The position numbers were made by a program, and so were the translations under genes. Shown in pieces: positions 15,031 through 23,164 of a DNA stretch of 64,000 bases; position 1 is the first letter of the stretch, and every line of letters starts with the position of its first letter. The DNA comes from a virus. The notes below the pieces were generated by a model, which was not told the DNA's origin, made no database searches, and worked only from the letters and a program-made list of their open reading frames with translations. The stretch lies in the IMG/VR virus record IMGVR_UViG_3300021168_000016, positions 61,422-125,421 of that record; one strand, given 5' to 3'.

Positions 15031-16635
15031 TTGATCTTGTCATTCCAAGGCGTCCGTTTTGTCGCACGCGAGACGTCTTCGAATGACATAGAAATGGTAA
15101 AGAAGGCAGGATTCCACTGGGACGGTAGTATTCGCGCTTACTGGACATCAATTGCATATCTTGCTGCTTCCTTCAAGCAGTATGCAGATGCTAGTGCACA
15201 GGTAAGGATTGGATATGACGATTCGCAGATTGCTCTTTCGCACGCTCTCGGTTCTACTCTACGTATTCCTGTTCCTGATGGTTTATGTTACCTTCCTTTC
15301 CAGACCGTAGCAGCAGAGTATGCAATCCAGCGCAAAGATACACTGATAGCTGACCCTCCAGGTGCAGGGAAGAGCATTGAAGCTATTAGTATCATTAACT
15401 TCTTACCTGAAATCAAAAAGATCTTAATCATCTGTCCGGCATCATTAAGAATTAACTGGTCAAGAGAATTAATGCGGTGGCTAACAAAGGAGTTAACTGG
15501 AGGGTTTGCTCTAGGAGGGCAGTTCCCAGACACTAACATCATTATCACGAATTACGAACAGGTCAAAGCGTTTAGAAAGAGAATTGACAAGGAGAAATGG
15601 GATCTTGTCATCTTTGATGAGAGTCATATGTGTAAGAACCCAAAATCGCAACGAACGAGGGCTAGTCTTGGCTGGGTAAGTGAAACTGGTAAGACACACA
15701 TTCCTCCCATTGATGCAGGTATGAGATTGTTCTTAACGGGTACTCCAATCCTTAACCGCCCTGTTGAATTATGGCCTATGCTAAGGATCGCAGATCCTGA
15801 TGGATTAGGAGCCAATCAACTCCAGTTCGAAAAGCATTACTGTGCTGCGTGGGATGCCCCTTGGGGGTATGACGCAACTGGAGTTTCAAAGAGACACTTA
15901 GAAGACTTACAGAAACGTCTACGAAGTAAATTGATGATCCGCAGATCAAAAGAATTGATCCTTCCTCAGTTACCTCCAAAGAGACGCCAAATCATTACAC
16001 TACCGGCAGAAGCTGCTAGGCAGGCTATTCAAGCGGAACTTGATTACTACGAAAGAAATCAGACGGTCGTTGAAGAGGCTACAAAGAATGCGGCAGCAGA
16101 GATTGATTACCAGCAGGCAGCAGATCAACTAACAGAAGGTAAGGCCGCTCAGCTCTGGGAAATGAGTCGTTTACGTCACGCTACGGGACAAGCGAAGATC
16201 CCTTACATCATTGAATACCTTGAACAAGCATTAGCAGAAAGAGAGAAAGTAGTAGTCTTTGCACATCACAGAGATATAATTGACGCAATCGTAAAGCATT
16301 TCAAGAAGAAAGCAGTGTCTCATCACGGTGGGATGACAAATGATGAGAAGCAGAAAAGTATTGACAGGTTTCAAGGGGATAAGTCGGTCAACATATTTGT
16401 AGGTTCAATCACAATGGCAGTTGGATATACGTTGACAGCCGCTAGTCTAGTGGTAATAGCTGAACTTGACTGGCGAAGTTCTGTCGTTCTTCAGGCAGAA
16501 GATAGGTTACATCGAATTGGACAAATGAATCCTGTCCAAGTTTCTCATCTCATTTTCGACAACAGTTTGGATTCAAGAATAGTGTTTCGTGTAATTGAGA
16601 AGGAAGAAATAGCAGAAAAAGCATTAGGGAGTTGA
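15031..16635 (+). CDS. SNF2-family (SF2) DNA translocase/helicase
   Basis: 534 aa. A short N-terminal beta domain (1-70) resembling the one before SMARCAL1-type ATPases leads into two RecA-like lobes. Motif I is DPPGAGKS (about 109-116), Ia CPASLRINW, II DESH (about 195), III FLTGTP (about 236). Lobe 2 has VVVFAHHRD and the motif V-VI region TAASLVV, QAEDRLHRIGQ. Family members move along dsDNA and remodel or anneal forks. The start is TTG at 15031 or 15037; no ATG fits. It may act in replication or recombination. Confidence 0.85.
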   Translation: MILSFQGVRFVARETSSNDIEMVKKAGFHWDGSIRAYWTSIAYLAASFKQYADASAQVRIGYDDSQIALSHALGSTLRIPVPDGLCYLPFQTVAAEYAIQRKDTLIADPPGAGKSIEAISIINFLPEIKKILIICPASLRINWSRELMRWLTKELTGGFALGGQFPDTNIIITNYEQVKAFRKRIDKEKWDLVIFDESHMCKNPKSQRTRASLGWVSETGKTHIPPIDAGMRLFLTGTPILNRPVELWPMLRIADPDGLGANQLQFEKHYCAAWDAPWGYDATGVSKRHLEDLQKRLRSKLMIRRSKELILPQLPPKRRQIITLPAEAARQAIQAELDYYERNQTVVEEATKNAAAEIDYQQAADQLTEGKAAQLWEMSRLRHATGQAKIPYIIEYLEQALAEREKVVVFAHHRDIIDAIVKHFKKKAVSHHGGMTNDEKQKSIDRFQGDKSVNIFVGSITMAVGYTLTAASLVVIAELDWRSSVVLQAEDRLHRIGQMNPVQVSHLIFDNSLDSRIVFRVIEKEEIAEKALGS

Positions 16636-16648
16636 AAGGAGGAAAGAA

Positions 16649-17119
16649 ATGTCAATCATGCTAGAGCAAGGTAAGAGTCTTGGATTATGGAGCTTTGCAC
16701 TTCCAAAAGGTTGGAAGTATGATGAAACCCATATCGGAGGAGACTACCTAAGCCACCTTGGATATGATGAGTTTAATGGGGAGAAGGTCATTAAACTAAC
16801 CTATCGATTCAGATATTACAACGTTGTTGACACAAATGATCCGTACAAGGATGATGATATCAAGAACTGGTTTAGCGTAATCCTTGACCTTGAAAAGGTA
16901 ACAGAAGCCTATGCCATTGCATCAACTCGTGAAATGATGCAGGAAATGGCATCAGCAGCAGGAACTAAACTCCATGAATTCCTTGTCGGAAATGATTTTA
17001 AAGCGTTCTCTGAGAGAGTTCAGGACGCGCCTTTTGCTTACTCAAGGATGGCTACTAAAGAAGAAATGGAGGACTTAAGAAGAGAACACATTGCCGAACA
17101 AGTAAAGAAGGCAGGTTAA
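16649..17119 (+). CDS. Hypothetical phage protein
   Basis: 156 aa, alpha/beta, with a C-terminal charged helix. It follows the SNF2 gene after GAAAGGAGGAAAGAA. It may be a partner of that ATPase, judging only from position. Confidence 0.6.
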   Translation: MSIMLEQGKSLGLWSFALPKGWKYDETHIGGDYLSHLGYDEFNGEKVIKLTYRFRYYNVVDTNDPYKDDDIKNWFSVILDLEKVTEAYAIASTREMMQEMASAAGTKLHEFLVGNDFKAFSERVQDAPFAYSRMATKEEMEDLRREHIAEQVKKAG

Positions 17120-17185
17120 CCAAAACAAACAGAAGGTAACCGGAGATTCTCAAATAGAGATTCTCTACATAGGAGAAACACAAAA

Positions 17186-17755
17186 ATGAGAGGAGAAACA
17201 AATGAACGACAATCCGGAGAAGAACGAGAGTACGAAGGAAGAGAGTACGAAGGCCACGTCACGTTCGCGAGTGGTTACGTTACGCGGTACCTCGAAGATT
17301 ATGCCCACGGAATTAACGTCGCTTCGAGCGACTTTGCCGACAGGGTGGTCTCACTTATTCGTACCGCGCAGGGCAGGGAAGTACGTGGGGCTGATAATCA
17401 TGTGTCCCCATTGCGACGCAACGGCACCGAAAACAATCAAGCCGTGGAACCGCTGGAGGTACATGGCCTGCCACATAGCGAAACACAAGTAAGAAAGCCT
17501 CGCCGAGTTGATCTTCCTGTCAGATGTAAAATCTGTAACAGGTTATTTCCCACTCGAAGTAAATTCATGTCACACAAACTCAGGAAGCATAGTCCTGGAA
17601 AGACAGGAGCAGAAGTCCACAGAAAGAATGTAAGTAAGGGAGCTGTCGGTTACTGGTCACAATTTACTCCTGAACAACGAAGTGCGGAGATGAGAAGGAG
17701 GCAAGATGTATCAAGGAAGAAAAAGCTTGAAGAAGTAAGAAGAAAGGCAGCATAA
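17186..17755 (+). CDS. C2H2-type protein whose N-terminal half overlaps another gene
   Basis: 189 aa. The C-terminal half has a C2H2-like finger (CKICNRLF ... HKLRKH) then a basic GYWSQFTPEQRSAEMRRRQ region. The first 100 residues share DNA with the gene at 17202 in a different frame. ATG 17186 has its own AGGAGAAACACAAAA site. No usable ATG, GTG or TTG start occurs between the end of that gene and the finger, so either the full overlap is real or the finger is reached by a -1 frameshift. Confidence 0.6.
   Translation: MRGETNERQSGEEREYEGREYEGHVTFASGYVTRYLEDYAHGINVASSDFADRVVSLIRTAQGREVRGADNHVSPLRRNGTENNQAVEPLEVHGLPHSETQVRKPRRVDLPVRCKICNRLFPTRSKFMSHKLRKHSPGKTGAEVHRKNVSKGAVGYWSQFTPEQRSAEMRRRQDVSRKKKLEEVRRKAA
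17202..17492 (+). CDS. Zinc-finger protein nested in frame overlap
   Basis: 96 aa, ATG 17202 after AGAGGAGAAACAA. A disordered Ser/Thr/Glu start is followed by a beta stretch GWSHLFVPRRAGKYVGLIIM and CPHCDATAP ... CHIAKHK, a CCHC/C2H2-like zinc site. It lies completely inside the gene at 17186 in another frame. The shared DNA is visibly more GC-rich than its surroundings, as expected for two-frame constraint. Confidence 0.6.
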   Translation: MNDNPEKNESTKEESTKATSRSRVVTLRGTSKIMPTELTSLRATLPTGWSHLFVPRRAGKYVGLIIMCPHCDATAPKTIKPWNRWRYMACHIAKHK

Positions 17756-17806
17756 AAACTTCCTTCAGGAGCAGGCTTCGCAGAGCCTGCTAAGTGGGAG
17801 GTTTTT
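17754..17806 (+). promoter_or_regulatory. Long hairpin covering the ribosome site of the gene at 17809
   Basis: The inner stem AGCAGGCT/AGCCTGCT (8 bp) is extended by AAAAACTTCC pairing with GGAGGTTTTT (one wobble). The right arm contains GGAGG, the ribosome site of ATG 17809. It can act as a terminator for the upstream gene and as a lid on translation of the next one. Confidence 0.6.
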
Positions 17807-17808
17807 CT

Positions 17809-18111
17809 ATGAATGAAAATGATTATTCTTTTGTGACAGTGAAGAGTATGGAAAAAGCAGTAAACCAGCTAGGTTCTGAAGAAATGGCTGCTCATCCTGA
17901 GATGCATGAATTAGTCAGTAAGATTACAGAAGCTATGAAGGCTTCCGATCTTGTCGCTTACTTTCTAAAACAGCTGATTAGAAATGCAGGTAAACAGGGC
18001 GAACTTACTAAGAATGTATTGACCGCGGCGATAGCTTTTACATCTGGTGTTAATGTTGGGATTAACATAACACTCAATGAAGAAAAGGAGAGGTATGATG
18101 GCAAATCGTGA
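17809..18111 (+). CDS. Hypothetical helical protein
   Basis: 100 aa from ATG 17809, helical with a mildly hydrophobic C-terminal half (FTSGVNVGINITL). Overlaps the next gene. Not recognised. Confidence 0.6.
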   Translation: MNENDYSFVTVKSMEKAVNQLGSEEMAAHPEMHELVSKITEAMKASDLVAYFLKQLIRNAGKQGELTKNVLTAAIAFTSGVNVGINITLNEEKERYDGKS

Positions 18112-19168
18112 ATCCATAAAGTTTGTATCTGCGGCTTTGGATGAGGACGGCAATGGAAATATTGTTCTGAGAGGAGTAATTGAACCTGCTTCACTCTATT
18201 TGTTAAAAGTAGGGGCTTATCAGCGGGAGATACTCCCAATCACAAAGATTAAAGATCTCGAAGAGGTCTTTAGTACAGGTGGACGGATTCCTGATATCGA
18301 TTTAGGTATGCGTGGAGGCAACTTCCTTGAGAAAGAAAGTGCATTCTTTCTACAGGACGACACATATATTATCGATGGCCTCCAGCGAGTTACAGCAGCA
18401 AAGAAAACAATAGAATCAGGAAAGGTTCCACGGTTGGGTGGCATTGTCCATTTCAACACCACAGAAGAATGGGAAAGAAATCGGTTCAGAATCCTCAATA
18501 CAATGAACACGAAGCTGTCACCAAATGTGCTGCTTCGTAACATGCAGACAGAATACAATGCAATAGAATTACTCTACACAATATCAAAGGATAAAAGCTT
18601 CGTACTTGGAGGGAAGGTTTGCTGGCAGCAGCGAATGAAGAGAGACGAATTAATCACAGCCTTAACAATGCTGAGAGTGGCGGGCATCATCCATGCAATT
18701 TATGGGCCGTCAAGAGGGGGAAACTTTAAGATAGCTGCGGCTCAGCTTGAGAAGATCTATAACAAGATAGGAAGGAACAACCTCCGTGAGAATATCAAAA
18801 CATTCTGGAGTATGATGGATCAAAGCTTTAAGTTGAGTTTTGTCACATATAAGGAGAGGCAAACCTTCCTAAAGTCTGCGTTTATACTAACGCTGGCTGG
18901 TGTAATCGGTGATCACGCTAACTACTGGAAAGACGCAAAGCTGTTCATCTCGAAAGAACAGATTCGACAGATTGCTCAGTTCCCAATCAACGATCCGCAG
19001 ATTGTCTCCTTAGCCAGTTATTCCATAGGGGGATCATCGGGAGATCTTCTATACCAGATTTTACTCAAGCATCTGAACAAAGGAAAGACAAAAAACCGAT
19101 TGATTTCTCACAGAAAGTCGCTTAGGCAGAGCAAGAAAGAACAAACACAGGAATTATCAGAGGAATAG
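18095..19168 (+). CDS. DGQHR/DndB-like protein
   Basis: About 357 aa from ATG 18095 or 18098, downstream of AAGGAGAGG. The motif YIIDGLQRVTAA (about residue 95-106) followed by a region of helices resembles DGQHR-domain proteins (DndB-like), in which DGxxR sits in a ParB-like fold. DndB relatives regulate phosphorothioate modification; other DGQHR proteins have unknown roles. The surrounding genes contain no dnd set. ParB/DUF262-type nucleases share a similar DGxxR motif, so this is a family-level guess. Confidence 0.55.
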   Translation: MMANRESIKFVSAALDEDGNGNIVLRGVIEPASLYLLKVGAYQREILPITKIKDLEEVFSTGGRIPDIDLGMRGGNFLEKESAFFLQDDTYIIDGLQRVTAAKKTIESGKVPRLGGIVHFNTTEEWERNRFRILNTMNTKLSPNVLLRNMQTEYNAIELLYTISKDKSFVLGGKVCWQQRMKRDELITALTMLRVAGIIHAIYGPSRGGNFKIAAAQLEKIYNKIGRNNLRENIKTFWSMMDQSFKLSFVTYKERQTFLKSAFILTLAGVIGDHANYWKDAKLFISKEQIRQIAQFPINDPQIVSLASYSIGGSSGDLLYQILLKHLNKGKTKNRLISHRKSLRQSKKEQTQELSEE

Positions 19169-19175
19169 ACAAAAC

Positions 19176-19583
19176 ATGACAATGAAAAAGAAGATACCTG
19201 CCCCTCTCTCAATCGAACAACTCAAAGCTAAAGTAAAGGAAATACCGGCTGTGATTCCTAAGCACGCAACGATGCCGAGTACATCTAGTCGTGTAAACAG
19301 TAAAGATATAGCAACAGGGAAAGCAAAGTTCAGTCACACTGATATCTCAGCAATTGGCTACTCTGAAGAAGTTGTCGGAGTAGATACGGATGGAAAGGAA
19401 CATAAGTTTGGTGGTGGCGTATGGATCAATCTCAACTGGTCAGTACCTGGATTTGGTTTCGGTGAGATAGAATTAAGAAAGACACCGGGAGGCAAGATCC
19501 AAATCCAAACAGAAAGACTGGGCAAGGAATTTGCCAAAGCAATGTTCTGTGATCTAATAGACAGAGCAGAGGAAAAAGAATGA
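19176..19583 (+). CDS. Hypothetical protein
   Basis: 135 aa. Disordered N-terminal third, then a beta-rich region (GVWINLNWSVPGFGFGEIEL, GGKIQIQTERLGKEFA). Follows the DGQHR-like gene closely and overlaps the next. Not recognised. Confidence 0.6.
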   Translation: MTMKKKIPAPLSIEQLKAKVKEIPAVIPKHATMPSTSSRVNSKDIATGKAKFSHTDISAIGYSEEVVGVDTDGKEHKFGGGVWINLNWSVPGFGFGEIELRKTPGGKIQIQTERLGKEFAKAMFCDLIDRAEEKE

Positions 19584-19759
19584 TTAACATGAAGGACTAC
19601 TTCAACTTCGGTAGTAAAGTCAAGGCACACGGGAAGGAATGGTACAAAATCCTTCCCGTAGGAATCGACTGCTACCTTGCCATCTCAGCAGATGCTGAGG
19701 ATTACCCTGCAGAGATCTTTCTGATTAAACCTGACAAAAACTACCCTGCACCGAAATAG
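19580..19759 (+). CDS. Hypothetical small protein
   Basis: 59 aa from ATG 19580, overlapping the previous stop (ATGA). Aromatic-rich with WYKILPVGIDCYLAISA in the centre, suggesting a small beta sheet. Identified from the gap between annotated neighbours. Confidence 0.55.
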   Translation: MINMKDYFNFGSKVKAHGKEWYKILPVGIDCYLAISADAEDYPAEIFLIKPDKNYPAPK

Positions 19760-19772
19760 AAAGGAAGATATC

Positions 19773-20294
19773 GTGCATCGTGTCAAGGACAGTAGTAATG
19801 TTTACGGCCTGGATTGGAAAGATAACAATCTCGACGTAACCTATAAACTCAACAAGAATTCAGACATGCCGGGAGAGACGTATCGTTATTTTGGGGTTCC
19901 TGAAGGAATATTTATTCTTTGCTTAGCCGCAAGATCTAAAGGGGAATACTTAAACACATGGGTAAAACAGGTGGGGTATAGATACGAGAAACTACCACAG
20001 GCCCATGCTATAGCGAAAGAAGTCGAAAAGGAAGAAAGTGCGGAAGTCGACGAGGTCATTAAGTATTTAGAAGAGAAAGGACTAGTCAGAACAGAACTAG
20101 ACGACAATATGGTTAGACGTGTCGTTGTAACAGGAGATATTGCTCATGAAATCATTAACTCTTTTGTCTCACTGCCTGAAAGAATGAAGAAAAGTAAGAA
20201 TGCTCTGCGGAGAATCGTTGAAGGTATACTCAGACAGAATCTTGATCCAATACCGAAAGCACTAGCAGAATATATTCGGGAGAGGAAGAAATGA
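19773..20294 (+). CDS. KTSC-domain protein
   Basis: 173 aa from GTG 19773. Residues 4-75 (VKDSSNVYGLDW ... YRYFGVPEGIF ... SKGEYLNTWVKQVGYRYEKL) match the KTSC domain, a small domain often found in phage and toxin-related proteins. The C-terminal half is helical and charged and resembles nothing known to me. Overlaps the next gene (ATGA). Confidence 0.75.
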   Translation: MHRVKDSSNVYGLDWKDNNLDVTYKLNKNSDMPGETYRYFGVPEGIFILCLAARSKGEYLNTWVKQVGYRYEKLPQAHAIAKEVEKEESAEVDEVIKYLEEKGLVRTELDDNMVRRVVVTGDIAHEIINSFVSLPERMKKSKNALRRIVEGILRQNLDPIPKALAEYIRERKK

Positions 20295-20545
20295 GATGGT
20301 TCGGAGAAAACTGGGGTGCTCCTATCTGTAAGACGACTAAGCACGCGCCAACTCCTGAAGGTTTACCCTGTGCTCATAACTGTCAACACAGCATCAGAGA
20401 GGGAGATATTGGAGTGCTTATCCCTTATACAGGTCCTCCTTTAGTACATGGGCAATACATAATGGCAGCTGGAATACCGCACATTGGCTACCACCTCGTC
20501 TGTTTCTTTGATGAAATCGGTATACGAGGGAAAACACATGACTGA
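20291..20545 (+). CDS. Hypothetical protein
   Basis: 84 aa with several conserved-looking Cys/His (PICKTTKH, PCAHNCQHSI, HLVCFF), possibly metal binding. Overlaps both neighbours. Not recognised. Confidence 0.55.
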   Translation: MRWFGENWGAPICKTTKHAPTPEGLPCAHNCQHSIREGDIGVLIPYTGPPLVHGQYIMAAGIPHIGYHLVCFFDEIGIRGKTHD

Positions 20546-20771
20546 ACACATAGAAAAGATATACGCTCCTTGGACAGAAAGTGAAGTTCACGCTCTGAAT
20601 AAGTACCAGGTTTCTGGGCTTATGCATCCATTCACATGCGGTGAAGAACACGGGAGAGAATCTGTTCTAGAAGCTACAGTAGATGGATGGGTATGTCCAG
20701 TGCCCCTTTGCTATTACACCCAAGATTGGTGCTACAGCTGGATGATAAATATTGGAAAGGAAGAGGTATGA
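20538..20771 (+). CDS. Hypothetical Cys-containing protein
   Basis: 77 aa from ATG 20538. HPFTCGEEHG and CPVPLCYYTQDWCY could bind a metal. Overlap with the previous gene is 8 nt and with the next 4 nt. Confidence 0.55.
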   Translation: MTEHIEKIYAPWTESEVHALNKYQVSGLMHPFTCGEEHGRESVLEATVDGWVCPVPLCYYTQDWCYSWMINIGKEEV

Positions 20772-20980
20772 CGGAAGTACATCTTGATGCAATAATGCCA
20801 AAGGAGCATGTACAGGAATTTCTGCAATTAATGCGTACATTTGATCTGACACATCCTGACTGTCATTTTGAGGTAACAACGAATGATACTAATATGACAG
20901 CTGAGGAAGCAAGAGCAATCCTAGAAAAGATTCAACCGCCATTCTCAAGTTTGAAGGAATATAAGGGAGGGAATTCATAA
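20768..20980 (+). CDS. Hypothetical small protein
   Basis: 70 aa from ATG 20768 (ATGA overlap). Acidic and helical; no family. The last gene before the promoter-like motif at 20988. Confidence 0.55.
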   Translation: MTEVHLDAIMPKEHVQEFLQLMRTFDLTHPDCHFEVTTNDTNMTAEEARAILEKIQPPFSSLKEYKGGNS

Positions 20981-21002
20981 TTTTAGAGTAGCGGTATATA
21001 TA
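20974..21002 (+). promoter_or_regulatory. AGTAGCGGTATATA promoter motif, copy 1
   Basis: GAGTAGCGGTATATATAA, with TTCATA (20974-20979), a 17-nt spacer and TATATA (20997-21002). The predicted start point is at or beside 21009, the A of the next ATG, and no ribosome site precedes that ATG, so the mRNA may be leaderless. Shares its core with 35581-35596 and 40083-40098. Confidence 0.6.
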
Positions 21003-21008
21003 AAATAT

Positions 21009-21479
21009 ATGGTCTACTTCATTCAAAGTGCCTGCCCAAAAGGGCTTATCAAGATAGGTAATTCGGATAAACCCTTAACCAGGTTGAAAGAACTTCAAAC
21101 AGCTAATGGTTACAAACTGACATTCCTGAAGATTATTCAGGGAGGTTATCAGGAAGAATTAATCACAAAGAAGAGATTCAGGCAGTTCCGTGTTTTGGAG
21201 GGCGGAACCGAGTGGTTTAAACCAGAAAAGGAACTACTCGATTACATCAAATCACTGGTATTAGAACAGGCATTTGAAATGCCTACTACTTACCAAGAAA
21301 TACCTGGAAAGTATGATCCGAGTATTATATCACAAACAGCACTACTTTCTTTGTCTAGTCGAAGACAACTTTCAAAGAGGACTGAGATAAGCAATGAACA
21401 ACTTCTTTCAACGGTGAAGAAGCAAGAATTACCTTCACGAATTGATTTTTCGTTACAAATCAAACTAAGGAGAATATGA
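21009..21479 (+). CDS. GIY-YIG-like (T5orf172/MUG113 type) protein
   Basis: 156 aa. VYFIQSACPKGLIKIGNSDKP, RLKELQT, then 'ELITKKRFRQFRVLEGGTEWF' follows the T5orf172/MUG113 branch of the GIY-YIG nuclease fold (V/I-Y-x-I, KIG, R, E, GEWF-like). The C-terminal third is extra and polar. Such proteins are common in phages, with unclear targets. Preceded directly by promoter motif copy 1. Confidence 0.7.
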   Translation: MVYFIQSACPKGLIKIGNSDKPLTRLKELQTANGYKLTFLKIIQGGYQEELITKKRFRQFRVLEGGTEWFKPEKELLDYIKSLVLEQAFEMPTTYQEIPGKYDPSIISQTALLSLSSRRQLSKRTEISNEQLLSTVKKQELPSRIDFSLQIKLRRI

Positions 21480-21480
21480 T

Positions 21481-22134
21481 ATGAGTACAGCAGAAGTAAT
21501 TCAGTTTGAGGAATCTGAATCTCAAGAGATTTCTCTTACAAAGATGTATGAAATCGCAGTAGAATCACTAAGTCCCGTCGGATTCGGACGATACTATGAA
21601 CGAGAATATCCGGCAACACCTGTGGAACAAAACAATAAAGAGACGTATGAAGAACGGACTTGGATGAAACGCCTCTGGATAAACGAAGACGGTAAAGTCT
21701 TCATTCCTGGAGTATCATTCAAAGGGGCGTATGTAAACGCTGCGGGACAGAATATGCTCCCTGATAGAGTTCCAAATACTGGGAATAAAGGGACTTACAC
21801 GAAACACTTCGCTGCTGGTTTCCATGTTATCAACAATGTTGTTACTGAATATACTGAAGCAGATGTTGTCAGGAATAAATGGGGAAAGTGGTTACATGTT
21901 CCCGCAAATGCACAACGAGGAGGGAAGACAAGGGTTATGCGCTGCTTCCCAACAATCCCAAAGTGGGCCGGCAAACTACAGGTAATCACCCATGATCCTT
22001 GTTTGACTAAAGATATCCTAAAGCGTTTCGGAGATGCAGCAGGGTTAGTAATTGGCGTCGGTTCTCTTCGTGTCCAAAACAACGGAATGTGGGGGCAATT
22101 CCGAGTAGTTTCTGTAGAAGAAAAAGCTTTTTAA
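21481..22134 (+). CDS. Phage protein with RAMP-like features
   Basis: 217 aa. 'EDGKVFIPGVSFKGAYVNAA' and the region RVMRCFPTIPKWAGKLQV ... VIGVGSLRVQNNGMWGQF recall a widespread phage/prophage family in which a similar VMRxRPxFxxW ... GIGxxRP...GxxGxF arrangement occurs. 'IPGxSxKG' also occurs in Cas7/RAMP proteins. No cas gene or repeat array is nearby, so a CRISPR role is not supported; a single-stranded nucleic-acid-binding role is only an inference. Confidence 0.55.
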   Translation: MSTAEVIQFEESESQEISLTKMYEIAVESLSPVGFGRYYEREYPATPVEQNNKETYEERTWMKRLWINEDGKVFIPGVSFKGAYVNAAGQNMLPDRVPNTGNKGTYTKHFAAGFHVINNVVTEYTEADVVRNKWGKWLHVPANAQRGGKTRVMRCFPTIPKWAGKLQVITHDPCLTKDILKRFGDAAGLVIGVGSLRVQNNGMWGQFRVVSVEEKAF

Positions 22135-22445
22135 GATTCGATGCGATGCAATACGCTGAAATATGATAGGATTTGATGGAATATAATCTAATCGGATTAG
22201 ATTTGATAAGATACGAAGTATTTTTATACTGGAATTATGATAGGATCAGATCAAATCTGATGGAATCAAATCGGATAAAATAAGATCGAATGTGATCTGA
22301 GAGAATGAGATTTAATTTGATAAGATATGAAGTATTTTTATACTGGAATTATCATGCGATGAGATAAGATGTAATATAATCTGATACCATCAGCCAAGAT
22401 CTGTTTTGATGGGACCGGATGCGATATGATACGAGATTTTTCACT
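22135..22445 (+). repeat. GATNN pentanucleotide island with 38-bp direct repeat
   Basis: A gene-free stretch built from degenerate 5-nt units GATNN/AATNN (GATAA GATAC, GATGC GATGC, GATCA GATCA). Inside it, 22201-22238 and 22315-22352 are the same 38 bp with one mismatch and each contains a small hairpin AGTATTTTTATACT. No ORF, promoter consensus or tRNA seen. Confidence 0.8.
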
Positions 22446-22459
22446 TTCGGAGAATCTCT

Positions 22460-23164
22460 GTGCTACAAGACTCCCTCGACAAAATAATCGGAACATACTT
22501 TGCAGGAATTACTCGATCAAGTTTTACTTACAAAGACAGAGTCTACCCACCACAAAATCTTTTAGTAAGTCATTTGTTGTTTAGAGGATACACTTGTCCT
22601 GAAAATTGTGGAGGGTGTTGTCCGCGATTTTCTCTGGATTACCTGACCTCAGAGTACTGTCCGATGCCACAAGTCAAACTCAGGGAAGTTGACTTTAATG
22701 GGAGTAAGATTCCCATTATATCCGATATGCAACTTGATCATCAGGACCACCATTGCAAAAATCTGACTAAATCAAACGGCAGATGCGGAATTCACGGAAA
22801 CCAACCATTTTCATGTGATTTTGAATTATGTCGATTTCTAACCTTCAATGACAGAAATGTATTAACTTCCAAATTATTCGGTAGAGGCTGGGCTTTTCTT
22901 CGAACCGATAACGAAAGAGGAGCTCTTTGTGAGATGCTTCCAGTCACTAAAGAAACGATTGACGAAGTCATAAGGAAGCTGATCCGATTAAAGCAGTGGG
23001 CAGAGTATTTCGGCGTCGATCATTGCTTAGACGCTATAATCCAATGGGCAAGATCAGGATCAGGAATGGATCTTCTTATCCCGAAACACAAAAAGGTGGG
23101 ACTAAATATAAAAAGCATTTCCGGCCCGCAAGAAGAAGACCCGTTAATTCAAATAGAGTTATGA
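22460..23164 (+). CDS. YkgJ-type cysteine-cluster protein
   Basis: 234 aa from GTG 22460. CPENCGGCCPRFSLDY (about residues 46-61), then CPM, HHCKNL, GRCGIHGNQPFSCDFELCRF fit the zinc/iron-chelating YkgJ/CxxCxxCC family. Members are proposed to bind Zn or an Fe-S cluster; no enzymatic role is established. Its last 20 residues (GLNIKSISGPQEEDPLIQIEL) recur, diverged, behind the HNH gene at 23613-23684, indicating that the original gene end was displaced. Confidence 0.75.
   Translation: MLQDSLDKIIGTYFAGITRSSFTYKDRVYPPQNLLVSHLLFRGYTCPENCGGCCPRFSLDYLTSEYCPMPQVKLREVDFNGSKIPIISDMQLDHQDHHCKNLTKSNGRCGIHGNQPFSCDFELCRFLTFNDRNVLTSKLFGRGWAFLRTDNERGALCEMLPVTKETIDEVIRKLIRLKQWAEYFGVDHCLDAIIQWARSGSGMDLLIPKHKKVGLNIKSISGPQEEDPLIQIEL

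Noticed and set aside
22135-22445. CRISPR array
   Set aside because: The repeats are 5-nt degenerate units plus one 38-bp pair, without regular repeat-spacer spacing and without cas genes.
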